This document shows positions 46,401 through 57,047 of a stretch of DNA of 64,000 bases, piece after piece. The notes beneath the pieces were generated by a model that saw nothing but the letters and a program-made list of their open reading frames with translations, did not search any database and had not been told where the DNA came from. Position 1 is the stretch's first letter. Each line of letters begins with the position of its first letter. The position numbers and the translations under genes are program-made. This DNA comes from Nephrocerus scutellatus (Eukaryota > Arthropoda > Insecta > Diptera > Pipunculidae). The stretch spans positions 41,900,010 through 41,964,009 of the forward strand of contig OX352763.1 in the NCBI GenBank assembly GCA_947095585.1. Direction: 5' to 3'.

Positions 46401-48055
46401 AATTAAATATTTTATGTATTTTATTGCTTACACCAGACAAGAAACAAAACTCGAAAAATACTGACACTGTTGTTTTGCATTAGTTACATGTGATGTAGCG
46501 TTTTGTAAAATGTTGGTGCAGAATGGCGTATGTGTTTGGAGCCGATCCATTTCATAATTTTTCATAATGCAGAAGTGGCATAAGTGGGTTACGCCTCTTC
46601 TGCGTTAAAAGAAAATTAATTTTTCTGCATAAACTCAAAATTGAAAAAACTAGGGTGTTCTCAATGCCTCAATTTGGGGTTAACTTATTTCGAAAAATAG
46701 AGATATCCTTCTCCATTGTGAATGATTTGACATCTTTCACGACAGTGCTTTACTTTGACTAACAATCAACAATTCTTTTTTGATTCTATACCTGCCTTAT
46801 TTTTGACACAGAATACGCATCGTATAGAACAGTCGTTGTCTTTATGATTTAAGGTTAATTGTTATTGTTATTTTTTAAATTTGGTGTTCTATTTACTTTG
46901 TGCAAAAGTACAATTACTTTGTGTGATATAAGTTTCTATTGGGTCTAAAAAATATCCGTTATTTAAAGGGGATTTTGTTTAAAAAAAATGTTCCTCTTCC
47001 AACCAGAGAAAGGAAGAGCTACAAGTAAAAATACTGCTGCGAATACTTTCATTCTGGACAAACAAAAAATGCTGCAATAAATAAATTTAAATTGCTCGAA
47101 TTAAGTGTTTACCAAGCGCACAGTGAGCATTCAACATTCCACAAAAGTCCACAGCGCAATATGAGATAATCGTCCGCGCCTAATCACTGGGATGCTCACA
47201 TCTTAAATAATAGTTTGCCACACACACAGCCCAACGCAGAACTCGTAGATACTTGTAGTCGGACTAAGAGGTAAGCAATTGTTGAATTGTTAATGAATCT
47301 GAATGTGTCGTCTAATAATTATTATCCTCAAACAACGAGCAGCCATACATTCCTTCTGAGAGACGAGACAGTCTGGCTGATGTGAACGCAAAAGCGCATT
47401 ATTTTTACCTACAGCTTGTAGATAGTGAATTAGAATCTTGAAATGGAAATCTTTGTTCAAATTTTGTATCGCAATTTTTAGTTCCTGCTTAGTTCAATGC
47501 CCGTTCGGTCTTTTTATGTGCACTTCACTGTTTTGATATTTTCAGTAGAGACTTATTGCATGTTTCCACCAACACCACCACCCCCACTCAATCAGGCTAT
47601 CTGATCTGAAACCAGCCGATAATAAATCATGTCAAACAACGCATGACCCACAGAATTGTTAATAATTCACGCATCTACGAGTATGTATCGGCAAGATACA
47701 TTCGCAAGCTTAATCCAATATTGTTGATCCGCACCACACACACACACACACACATATAAGTTATTCAATATCCACAGCACGTTTTATTTCATTGAATTTC
47801 TCTTATTTTGTAGTTTGATGAAGGAATAATCCTCGACTCCGAGCTATTCTCATATTATTTGTTTGCATTAAGATACAACAAGATCACACTATCATCAGAA
47901 ATCGTCGTCGTCGAGAGGCTTATCACCGTCCACCCCTTTCATGTGTATTTTACTAACTGTTAATCGAGTGTTTCAAGGATGTCTTGTTGTTTTGGTTCAT
48001 GTTTCATTTCATATTGCGACCACTTAGGAATCACTCCAATCGGATTCACTCCGCC
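46401..48055. other. Intergenic sequence, no gene supported
   Basis: AT-rich, with a CA tract at 47736-47754. No exon or repeat family recognised. Confidence 0.35.
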
Positions 48056-48058
48056 CTA

Positions 48059-48373
48059 ATCCAATTCAAAATTGTTAATATCAAGCCGCTGCGATTGCTG
48101 TTGCCGCCCGAACAGCGTAACAGCTTCATTTGAAATTATGCAACCGACGACTATACCACTGGCTAAATTATAAGCTCCATATAGATAAATGTAGAACAGC
48201 AGCAAACAAACAACGGCATTCATGAGTGTTGTGTCGTCGTTGTGTTGTCGTTGCCTCGTCGCAATTCTAAGAGCCACCAATCGCAACAACAACAACAACA
48301 ACACCAAGCAAACGGCGTCGATTAAAACAATCAGAACAAAAATCACATTGACATCAATAGAGGGCTCTGTTTA
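48059..48373 (-). other. Hydrophobic open frame of uncertain reality
   Basis: The open frame is about 96 codons counted from a GTG; there is no ATG near its start, so it would have to be an internal exon (a weak AG lies at about 48367). It predicts two hydrophobic stretches (VLIVLIDAVCLVLLLLLLRL and AVVCLLLFYIYLYGAYNLAS). The Leu run comes from a CAA microsatellite (48283-48303). It may be chance, or part of the transcript of the candidate promoter just upstream. Confidence 0.2.
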
Positions 48374-48782
48374 CGCGCTGTGATGCGAACCATTTAACGA
48401 TCATTTTATTTTGTTGTTTTTGTTGTTTTATTAGATTTAATTCAATTCAAACGGCAGCAGTGAGAGCTACCAGCTAAATCACATAAATGTAACACACACA
48501 GAAAACACATGTCCACGGTCCACTATCTCCACATAGCAGAGCCCCCATTCTGAGCGGAGCGCTGAGTGAAGTTGCAAGGGAAGAAAAATGGAAACAAAAC
48601 CCGCCCTTCATCGGGTCCACCGAATAGTAGGCCTTTCGTTTGCACAATCACGAAATCAGACTTTGTATTGAAAAAAAAACTAAAATAACAAAAACATTGC
48701 GAATATTCCGAAGCTGTGCCGTTTTTAATTTCTTAAAAATAATTTGTAACCAAAAAAAAATCAAAATTGTCTGGCAACTTAC

Positions 48783-48933
48783 AATATTAACGAAAAAAAA
48801 AAAACTAAAAATCCAAACGAAATAAATTTAAACTCGGAACTTAAATCCGACGAGCACTTTCCTTCTCGATCCTCGTTTCGTTGTGTTTGCTAAGAGACTA
48901 ACGACGCCGGACCGCCGATCGTACGGACAAACT
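48783..48933 (-). promoter_or_regulatory. Candidate minus-strand core promoter and 5' UTR exon
   Basis: TCAGTT (48935-48930) matches the insect initiator, with a DPE-like CGTCG at +28. The following 150 nt are GC-richer than the surroundings and end at TAATATT/GTAAGT, a strong donor at 48782. This looks like a non-coding first exon. Minus-strand orientation would suit a distal wgn promoter about 20 kb upstream of its first coding exon, but another gene is equally possible. Confidence 0.3.
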
Positions 48934-49544
48934 GAATGAATGTGGATGTCAACGTCGAGTAAACCGTAGCGGTAGGCACGGGCAGCCGGGCACTCGAGAC
49001 TGGGACTGGTGTGCTGCTGCGCCAACAACAACTGGCTATTTCCGTTTCGCAGTCGTACGCTGCCTCGAACACCAAAACGAATTTCCCTTCGAATGCCGTG
49101 CCATTCAGAAATACCATATCGTACGTTCAGACGTTGATATCGGTATCGGATCGACATCGGAGTTTTCCTTTTCTCAAATTAATTGCTTTTCCTTCTCTGC
49201 ATAATGATATGAGCAGCACAGGTTTGAGTAAAATGAAGTGTTCATATTCTCTCTTAGTTTGGTAAGTTGTTTTCTCTTTAGTGTTCAATGCTGTGTGTAA
49301 CAAATTTTAGATAAAGGGAAATTGTAGACTTTTCTACTGGGAATTTTATTAAATTTTTAATATTAAATTTCTTTTTTTTGGATACGCCTGGAGGTGCAGG
49401 AATCTTCCAAAGATACAAATAACCCGTACCATTGGTTATGCCCCCATATACCTGATACTGACAATGTCAGCTGATATATAACCTCACCCCTCAGAGAGGC
49501 ACTATGAGAACCGGCCGCTCGTAGGAGATAGAATCGTCTCATTT

Positions 49545-49790
49545 TTTAAATTCTCTATATTAACTTCACGTGCCCATGGCTGACGGACTGGCTGGCTAGC
49601 TGGCTAGCTGACTGGCGAACTGGCTGGCTGGCTGGCTGGTCAGATCTTGTGATCAATTTTTTACCCACTTCCCAAAGCCCAATTTTATTGAAATTTTGCA
49701 CACATGTATATTTCAATACTTTCTATTTGTTAGTGAATGGGCTGCGGGTTGGGGGGCTCCCATAAAAATGTTTTTCCAATGAAATGAATT
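49545..49790 (+). repeat. Modular repeat family, copy 9 (truncated)
   Basis: TTTTTTAAATTCTCTATATT, AACTTCACGTGCCCATGG, a GGCT-rich tract (49580-49640), TTGTGATCAATTTTTTACCC, ACACATGTATATTTC and GGGGGGCTCCCATAAAAATG. Distal modules are missing. Confidence 0.72.
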
Positions 49791-49889
49791 TAATTTCATA
49801 TGGCTTGGAGTAATGGTACAAGGGCGCAAGATCCACTACTGCTTTCTTAATAGAAGCCCCAACTAAGACAGAGTTTCAACTCTTCACGA

Positions 49890-50590
49890 GTTTGATGCAC
49901 TGTGTGATTCAATTGCAAGAATGTCACAAATGATGATAACACTGAAATCGTTATTGCGGGCGATTTCAATGTACACAATTCTTGGTGGCTTCGCCATTCT
50001 AGCCAGATAACACCCGTAGGAAGGGATGTTAAGTTGTTCGCTGAGTTTAGTCACCTTACTAAGCTTGTAAATGAGCATACAAGAATACCTGACATTACAA
50101 ATCATTCCGCAAACACCCTTGACTTGTTACTTACCTCTCGTCCTGGTTATTATTCCGTCAATGTATTATCGCCTCTAGGCTCGTCTGACCATTGTGTTGT
50201 ATCAGCTAATTTCTCGTTAATAAGCCAAGCAGTTAAAGAACAAACTCCCAAAAAAAAAACAGTATGGCAATACGAGAAGTATATATATAACGTGGATGCC
50301 GCCGCTGATGCAATCACAAACATCATTCTTTTTGGTTTGAGAAAGTTTATCCCTTTCAGGAATAAGTCTATCAAACCAAACGAAGATGGATGATACGACT
50401 CGAGCTGTAAAGAGGCTTCTAGGATTAGAGAGGTATGCTTTCGGTTTTACAAAGCAAAACCTACTGAGGAAAACCGAACAAATTTTAAACGAGCCAGAAA
50501 TTATTGCAATGCTCATCTTCGGCGAGTCAAATTCGCATACGACCAAAAATTGAGATACTACAATGTCCCAAAGGTAGTAAAAACTTTTGG
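49890..50590 (+). mobile_element. CR1/jockey-like endonuclease fragment
   Basis: Open frame 50034-50393: HLTKLVNEHTRIPDITNHSA, NTLDLLLTSRPGYYSVNVLS and PLGSSDHCVVSANF are the C-terminal half of an AP-endonuclease domain (T-LDL ... SDH catalytic motif). It continues after a stop with YDSSCKEASRIREVCFRFYK and RRVKFAYDQKL, the same linker as at 15.1 kb. Truncated at both ends. Confidence 0.72.
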
Positions 50591-50665
50591 TCAAGAAATT
50601 AAAATGAGTGAATCCAGATACTAGTTGTCATTTGTTTTGACATTGACACTTGACAGACCACCATA

Positions 50666-50890
50666 TCTATACTAATATTATAAGGAGGTAAAGTTTTTTT
50701 TGTATGAGGGAGGTAATCTTCGAAACTACTAAACCGATTTTGATCAGGTTTTCACCATTGTACAGGGTCCGGAGGTTATAGGCTACATGTTTTGGTCAGC
50801 GGAAGTGAGAGGAGTTGACCTAGTGGTGTGGGTCAGTGCTGGGAAGGGGTTAGTTAGTGTGGGTGGGGTCAGTTGGGTGGATACTATTTC
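50666..50890 (+). mobile_element. Helitron-like 5' end
   Basis: Starts TCTATACTAATATTATAAGG, a typical Helitron 5' terminus beginning with TC after A/T. It is followed by GAAACTACTAAACCGATTTT and a GGTG-rich block like that at 38.1 kb. The rest of the element is missing. Confidence 0.45.
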
Positions 50891-50894
50891 TCAA

Positions 50895-52140
50895 TCCGTA
50901 AAATAATTCGTTGATGATAATAATATACCATTAATTGGACTTGCAACAGACGGAGGTAGCTTAATGGCCCGTGAAATAAAGGATGTTCAAGATAAATTGA
51001 AAAAGACGTTTACTTTTTAAATTCTCTATATTAACTTCACTTGCCCGTGTGTTTGTGGGTTTTGTGGGCTTGTGGGTTTGTGGGCTTGTGGGCTTGTGGG
51101 TTTGTGGGCTTGTGGGTTTGTGGGTTTGTGGGTTTGTGGATTTGTCATGGATTCTTGCGATCAATTTTTAACCCACTTCCTACAGCCCGATTTTATTGAA
51201 ATTTGGCACACATGTGTATTTCTGGAGACAACACTTTCTATTAAATTTTGAGGCCCATCGGGCTGCGGGGTCGGGGGGCTCCCATACAAAAATGTACCCG
51301 ATTTTCTTCAAATTTTACACACATGTGTATACCCAATAAACAATACTTTTTCGAAAATTTGGTAGTGATCGGGTCCCGGGTTCGGCCGCAAGGCCCTTAT
51401 ACATTTTTTAAATATCTATACTGGCATCAGATATTCGGCGCCCTTTATGGACTGTGTGCGGTGTGTGCTGCGCAGTCGGTTGCGCTGCATGGTTTTGGTG
51501 GTAGAGGGAGAGAGAAATCTTAGCTCACGCACAAATGAACCCAGCAAATGAAACGAGACGTACATGTTTTATGCTTACTTCAACTTACATTTTTATTATA
51601 TACTGAATTGTATTTTTATTGATGTCGTTTTTTTTGTTGTCGATATCAACATACAGATAGAACAGCAAGTTTTCACAATATTCTGTCATTTGGCGTTTTC
51701 ATAAATTAGTTCAGAGCAGTCAAAGAGTTCTCAAGATAAATGTTCGTGTTTCTTATTTGCTCAGAGTATGAGCGTGCTCTAAGTGCTCAGAATAAAATGA
51801 GCTGAGCTTTTTCAATTTTAACATCTGATGTCAAATGTCTGTTTCGATGATTTTCTCCTACAATAAAAAAAAATGGCCCAGGATCGAGGGGCTCCCATAT
51901 CAATTTCTGCGATTAGAGAATTTAGATGAAAAATTTTAATTTTTATGGGTTGTTTTTATTTTAAATGAAGTGTACATGTCATTCTTTACATTTGTGTTCA
52001 TCTTACGCTTTAAAAAAACTTCCGGTAGAAATCAAAAAAATTTGCTGAAATATATACACGTTTTTCGCGTATAGTACCAAGAGAATTAATGAGTTAAAGG
52101 AGTTTCAAGATAATCAAAAATCATCGAATTTTTTTATTTT
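50895..52140 (+). pseudogene. hAT transposase remnant split by a modular repeat
   Basis: 50915-51010 reads PLIGLATDGGSLMAREIKDV (second catalytic Asp region). 51963-52130 reads MKCTCHSLHLCSSYALKKLP, then a stop, then NIYTFFAYSTKRINELKEFQ. The same two blocks are adjacent in the hAT element at 61.4 kb (CICHSLHLCASYACQKLP, FNFFAHSSKRCNELKEFQ). The intervening 950 bp is a modular repeat copy, so the repeat inserted into this coding region. Confidence 0.72.
51012..51960 (+). repeat. Modular repeat family, copy 10 (itself interrupted)
   Basis: The proximal end TTTTTAAATTCTCTATATTA is followed by a (TTTGTGGGCTTGTGGG)n tract (51052-51140) and modules with ACACATGTGTATTTCTGG, GGGGGGCTCCCATACAAAAA and ACACATGTGTATACCC. 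About 51412-51870 is unrelated sequence. The repeat then resumes GAGGGGCTCCCATATCAATT and GATTAGAGAATTTAGATG, ending TTTTTATGGGTTGTTTTT. Confidence 0.75.
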
Positions 52141-52153
52141 TTGTTCCTATAAT

Positions 52154-53349
52154 TAGTGATGAGCAAACGCAAGACCAAGACCATTTCATCTCGGTCTTGG
52201 TCTTGGTCTTGGTCTTGCAAGTCGAGTCTTGGTCTTGGTCTTGCATTCGTGCCATTAGTCTTGGTCTTGGTCTTGCAGCCTGAGACTTGGTCTTGGTCTT
52301 GGTCTTGCAGCCTGAGACTTGGTCTTGGTCTTGCGGTCTTGCAGAATAAAGTATTTTTTTAATAATAACTATATAAGTATGTATAAATGGTTTTATGTAT
52401 GTACATATTTTTGTTCTAGCATAACGTCAAAATCAAAAATAAGCATGGGGAAGAAAACTGGTAAAGGCGTTAAACTTGAATATCTGAAGACTTGAACAAG
52501 ATATCAACGTATATTTTAACGTAGTTACAATGCCTAGTATTTATCTACAAACAAAGACCAAAACGAAGTTTCTACCATAAGTATTAACAGAGCAATTTCC
52601 GTTAACATGGGTCAGGGTGCACCAAAGTAAGCTTTTTCTTAAATCCCCCATAAATGATGTCAACATTGGAGATAGACCCTTACTGTAGAACGATTTTTTT
52701 CTTAGAATATACCCAAGAATCATTTCCCAAATTAATGTGCACGAATAAGGGGATACCCTATATACATATACACACAAAACTATCAACATTTAAGCTTAGC
52801 GGTTAATTCGAAAAAAAATTGTTCAAGAAAGTCTAGACTTATTCTGTCAAAATAACTCAGTCAATTTCAACATTTCTATTTGCAACTGATGCCATGACAT
52901 ACTCGTCTTTGTTGACGTCTGTTTTTTATATGACTTGTCTAGCATGAAAAAACCTATAACAAGAAAAACCCAAAAAATATAAAATTATGAGGAAATAGCA
53001 ATCTAAATCTATGTGTATATGAACATCCATACATATGCCTGTAAATACTACAGACACACACAACAGACTCGCATAAGATCTTCTGTCTGGGTTTTTAAGT
53101 TTGGTAGTATTATGTATGTAACTACTCGTATACAAATAAACATACGACATATGTAGGTTTTAAAAATAAATATCAACAGAGAAATTACATAACTTTAAAT
53201 GCAAGAGTCTTGCAGTCTTGCAGTCTTGCAGACATATTTTTGGTCTTGGTCTTGGTCTTGGTCTTGGTCTTGGTCTTGCACACTCAGTGTTGGTCTTGCA
53301 AAAAATGCAAGACCAAGACCAAGACCAAGACCAATTTTGCTCATCACTA
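52154..53349. mobile_element. hAT-type non-autonomous element with GGTCTT-array ends and 8-bp target duplication
   Basis: It is flanked by CCTATAAT at 52146-52153 and 53350-53357. The ends are TAGTGATGAGCAAACGCAAG and, reversed, TAGTGATGAGCAAAATTGGT. Immediately inside both ends are long runs of GGTCTT (52190-52345; 53238-53275 and its inverse AAGACC at 53306-53331). The 850-bp centre is AT-rich with no transposase. 8-bp duplications and TAGTGATG ends point to hAT. The arrays are in mixed orientation, so the ends can pair. Confidence 0.85.
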
Positions 53350-53365
53350 CCTATAATATATTTTG

Positions 53366-53622
53366 TGGACGCTGTGGCTCAGCTCAGAGCATGGCTTCTG
53401 AGCAGGACGTTCGTAGTTCGAATCCCAGTAACAACCAAAAGTATTTTCACGGTGTCCCAAGTCTTGCGAAAGTCTGTAAACATCCGTGAGTAATAACATG
53501 TCACGGAAAGCTTCTTAATTCGCCGTTCGGATCCGGCATTAAAAATTGTAAGTCCCCTCCATTTGTGTGCAAAAATATACATGCTCAACACAAATGGTTG
53601 CTAAAAGCTAGGCTTTGGACCA
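53366..53622 (+). mobile_element. tRNA-derived SINE, tail-less copy
   Basis: Has box A-like GTGGCTCAGCTCAGAGCAT and box B AGTTCGAATCCCAGTAAC, then CACGGTGTCCC, GTCACGGAAAGCTTCTTAAT, GCCGTTCGGATCCGGC and GCTAGGCTTTGGACCAC. It stops before the ATT tail, where copia sequence begins. Confidence 0.75.
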
Positions 53623-54710
53623 CGAGAACGGAGTAGCAGAGCGAATGAATAGGACGCTAATGGATATGACAAGATGTTTGTTACTGCAATCTGGGTTCAG
53701 TACGTCATTTTAAGCTGTTGCGACAGCATGCCACATTCGCAACAGATGTCCAACGAGTAGTTTAAAAGGAGAAATCCCTTATCAGAGATGGACTAAATGG
53801 AAGTTATGTCTCAAACTCCAGACGTTTGGTTCAAAGGTGCACATTTAAATAAGGAACCTGGCAAAAGATCAGTTGAAGGCGTGTTCGTGGGATATCCTCG
53901 AGAAAGAAAAGGATATCGGGTTTGGCTACCAAATAAACATCAAATCATAGATTCTTGAAATGTCAAATTTCTTGAAACAAATCAAACAAGGTGTGTTAGA
54001 TGAGCTATTATTGTCATCATATGATTCACAGACTGACCCAGAAATAGTAGAATTTTCACAATTAAGGACAGAAAGTGATAATAAAGGTCAAAAGAAAACG
54101 CCGAAGGTGTGTCCTGGCATTTCAACAAAAGCAAAAGCAATTAACAGCTCCTGAAAGACCTCAAGAATTAATTACTATGGATAAAAGAAAACCTAGGAGG
54201 TTATTTCGGTCTTTAGGTTCCACAACAATGAGTCAACGAACATCGGTGCCTTGCCCAAATGAAGGTGAGTCTGATTTGTTTGCTGGTATGGCCGAAGTTG
54301 CAATCGAAGATGCCCTGAAGAGTGATGTATGTTCCGAGTGGAAGGACGCAATGTATAATACTTGAAAAATAATACTTGGGAAATCGTTCCTAAGAATGGC
54401 AATGCAATTATCGTTGGTTGCCGCTGGGTTCTTACGAATAAGTATGATCCAAAAGGTATGGTAGAGAGACGTAAGGCCTGATTAGTAGCAAAGGGGTATA
54501 GTCAGAAATATGGCGTAAATTACCATCAGACTTTTGCTCCTGTTGCAAGACTCGAGACATTGCGTTTGTTATTGGCTCTGGCAATTCGATATTGTCACAG
54601 CTTATTTAAATGCATCATTGGACGAAGAAGTTTTTATGAGGGTACCCGAAATGTTAACTGAGATGTTAGAAAGGATAGTTTCCAGAGAGGAAAAAAAAAT
54701 CACCAAATTG
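53623..54710 (+). mobile_element. Ty1/copia retrotransposon remnant (integrase to RT)
   Basis: ENGVAERMNRTLMDMTRCLL (end of the integrase core) is at the very start. GYRVWLPNKH-like and EVLRS-type linker text follow. Then RT: DALKSDVCSEWKDAM, a WV.TNKYDPKG-type segment, RLETLR and [20 protein letters not shown]. It has many stops and shifts, and no LTR was recognised. It begins exactly where the SINE ends, suggesting a deletion or rearrangement joint. Confidence 0.72.
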
Positions 54711-54797
54711 TTCCCCAGGGGAATTGTGCCAAGTGGAATTGTGCCAGTAGAATTGTGTCCAGTGGAATTGTGTCTAGTGGAATTGTGCTAGTGGAAT
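54711..54797. repeat. Short tandem repeat (AGTGGAATTGTG-type)
   Basis: About five units of 15-17 bp of the form CCAGTGGAATTGTGTC. It lies between the copia remnant and LTR-like text of the next element. Confidence 0.6.
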
Positions 54798-54799
54798 CG

Positions 54800-57040
54800 G
54801 CCGGTTACCGTGGGAACAACTCAACGTATAACTCCTTTCTTCTCAAGTTCGAGTGTCCTCACTGGACAGAATATAGATCCTTTAAGCTTTGGCTTCCGGG
54901 TTGAGCCTCGGGTGTACTTGCCGGTGCGGTATTGACGGTTAGTTCTCTTGCTCTGCTTTGTCTTAAAAGGATATGATTTTTAATATAACCAAACTGGTAA
55001 GACTGTAATAGATTATGCTATGGAACTGTCAAGACTCCTCCACATCGTTTATAGAGTCTTTGTTGCTAATATGGAGTTCTTTCAATGCCTATAGTTTTAG
55101 AAGCTCTTTGTATGTTTTCGTTCCTTTTGTTCGAAGATATTTCCTTTGTTTCGTAGCGCTGGCCATGGACACCAATTGCCGCGTTGTGGAAATGAAGTAT
55201 GTAGGTTCCAGTAATATTTACCACGTTATTGTTCACAAGGATGGATCCATTAAATTTGTTTAGCATTAGGATTCCAGACTGAAGTTCTTCTATGTCTGGA
55301 ATGTATTGGTTATTTATTTCATCGCAACTTGATTTTTTGCTGTTCAATAAGTTTGGGATACATTCTTCATTATTTAAGTCAACAATTTTATTTTTATTAC
55401 AAATAGTTACATCGTTAAAAGTTGTACAATTTTGTTTAATTCCATTAATATCATCTTGACAACTAAGTAGCGTTTCGTAATGCAATTGTATTAATTTTTT
55501 AAATTCTCTTTATTAACTTCGCGTGCCCGTGTGTTTGTTTGTGGGTTTGTTTGGTTGTTTGTTTGTTTGTTTGTCGTGGAATCTTGCGATCCATTTTTAA
55601 CCCACTTCCCAAAGTCCTATTTCATTGAAATTTTTAACACATGCATATCTCCGATGACAACACTATCTATTAAAATTTGGGGACCTTCGGGCCTCGGGGT
55701 CAGGGGGCTCCCATACAAATATTTTACAAAATTTACCCGATTTTCTTCAAATTTTTTATATATGTGTATCCCCGATGCACAACACTTTTTATAAAAAGTT
55801 TGGAGGGGCCCTATACAATTTTTTTTAAAAAATTAACCCGATTTTCTTCAAATTTTATACACATATGTATCTCCGACGAACAACACTTTTTGTAAAAATT
55901 TTGGAGACCCCGGGCCCCTACATACACCGGGTTCGTGGGGCCTCGTACAAATTTAAAATAAAAATTAACCCGATTTTCTTAAAGTTTTATACACATGTGT
56001 ATCTCCGATGGACAACACTTTTTGTAAACATTTTGGACAACCCGGCCTCCGGGGTCGTGGGGCCCTACACAAATTTTTTAAAAAATTAACCAGATTTTCT
56101 TTGAATTTTATACACATGTGTATCTCCAATGTACAACACTTTTTGTAAAAATTTCAGGCCCTGAGACCCGAGTGGTGCCCATGTACATTTTTTAAAAATT
56201 AGCTCGATTTTCTTCAAATTTTAAAAACATAATATGTATCTCCTATTAGATAATTTACACGAAAATTTTTAATTTTTATGGGTTGTTTTTTATTATATTG
56301 TTTTCGTTTGACTTATAATTTTTCACATATTTCTTTACTTGTAGTAGGTATGCTTATAAGGTATAATATAATTGATTTCTTATTAGCTATTTTAATGTCT
56401 AAATTGATAAAAGATATTTTATTTTCTTCAAATTGTTCTTTTACAAATTTCATTTCATAGTTTGACAAATAAATGAATTGACAATTTTTCTCTTTGCCCA
56501 AAGTAAGGCATATTTAATGTTAGTTACTTCATCTTTATCATATCTAGCTTATACTTTATATTTTGAATGTAGCTATTTTTTTAGTTTTCATTTGCTTTAA
56601 AAAGTTTCAATGCCTCATTTGTAACATTTGTTAGTTTATTCATTCCTTCTAAATATGACTCATTTAAACAATTTGTTTGTTGTTATTGGCTAATAAGTTA
56701 TGGGGGTGGGTTTTTATTGTTTGGAAATCGTCATGGTATGGGCTACCGGCTAGCCATTTCTATGCGCTTCCTAGGAAGTTAAGTGATCTGGGTGTTCCTA
56801 TTTTAGGCTTGAAAATGCCTCTATGATCTTGTATTTGTTTGATTTGATTAGATAAAGTTGAATAATTAGTATTGCTTCCAATTTCCAAATTGAAGCTTAG
56901 CTGTACCCATATTTGTATGATATTTGAATTTGAATAGTCCAGGATCCTGACTTCCGCATGGATTTAGAATAAACAACATCTGAAAAAATTAGTTAGTTTC
57001 TAATATTACTTTTATGTATTATTTTCCCGGTTTCAGTTAG
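54800..57040 (-). pseudogene. Errantivirus-like (gypsy-type) env remnant, split by a modular repeat
   Basis: The minus-strand reading from about 56800 to 56300 and from 55490 to 55066 resembles the envelope-like third ORF of insect errantiviruses: a Gly-rich start after a probable cleavage region, long helical segments, then a Cys-containing region with several N-glycosylation-type sites. It is broken by many stops and shifts and by a modular repeat at 55496-56292, so it cannot encode a working protein. The stretch 54800-54960 may be the remains of the adjoining LTR. gag and pol of this element are not seen. Confidence 0.55.
55496..56292 (+). repeat. Modular repeat family, copy 11 (longest, both ends present)
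   Basis: Proximal end TTTTTTAAATTCTCTTTATT and AACTTCGCGTGCCCGTGTG, a (TTTG)n tract, then CTTGCGATCCATTTTTAACC. Then six modules marked by ACACATGCATATCTCC (55638), ATATGTGTATCCCC (55757), ACACATATGTATCTCC (55858), ACACATGTGTATCTCC (55990), ACACATGTGTATCTCC (56110) and ATAATATGTATCTCC (56228). Each is followed by ACAACAC-TTTTTGTAAAAATTT, a GG-rich GGGGCTCCCATAC-like patch and TTAACCCGATTTTCTTCAAA. It closes with GATAATTTACACGAAAATTT and TTTTTATGGGTTGTTTTT. No ORF is conserved between copies. Confidence 0.85.
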
Positions 57041-57047
57041 TACCTAC

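Noticed and set aside
48828..49157. 109-codon minus-strand ORF near 49 kb
   Set aside because: The region looks like GC-rich promoter or 5' UTR sequence. The ORF overlaps another frame, ends without a domain and crosses the candidate initiator.
52156..52362. ORFs coding for Ser-Trp or Leu-Gly repeats (also 53199-53493)
   Set aside because: They are translations of the GGTCTT arrays of the hAT-type element, not proteins.
54800..57040. Functional env gene or domesticated env
   Set aside because: Multiple stops, frameshifts and a large insertion break it throughout. No continuous frame covers a domain.
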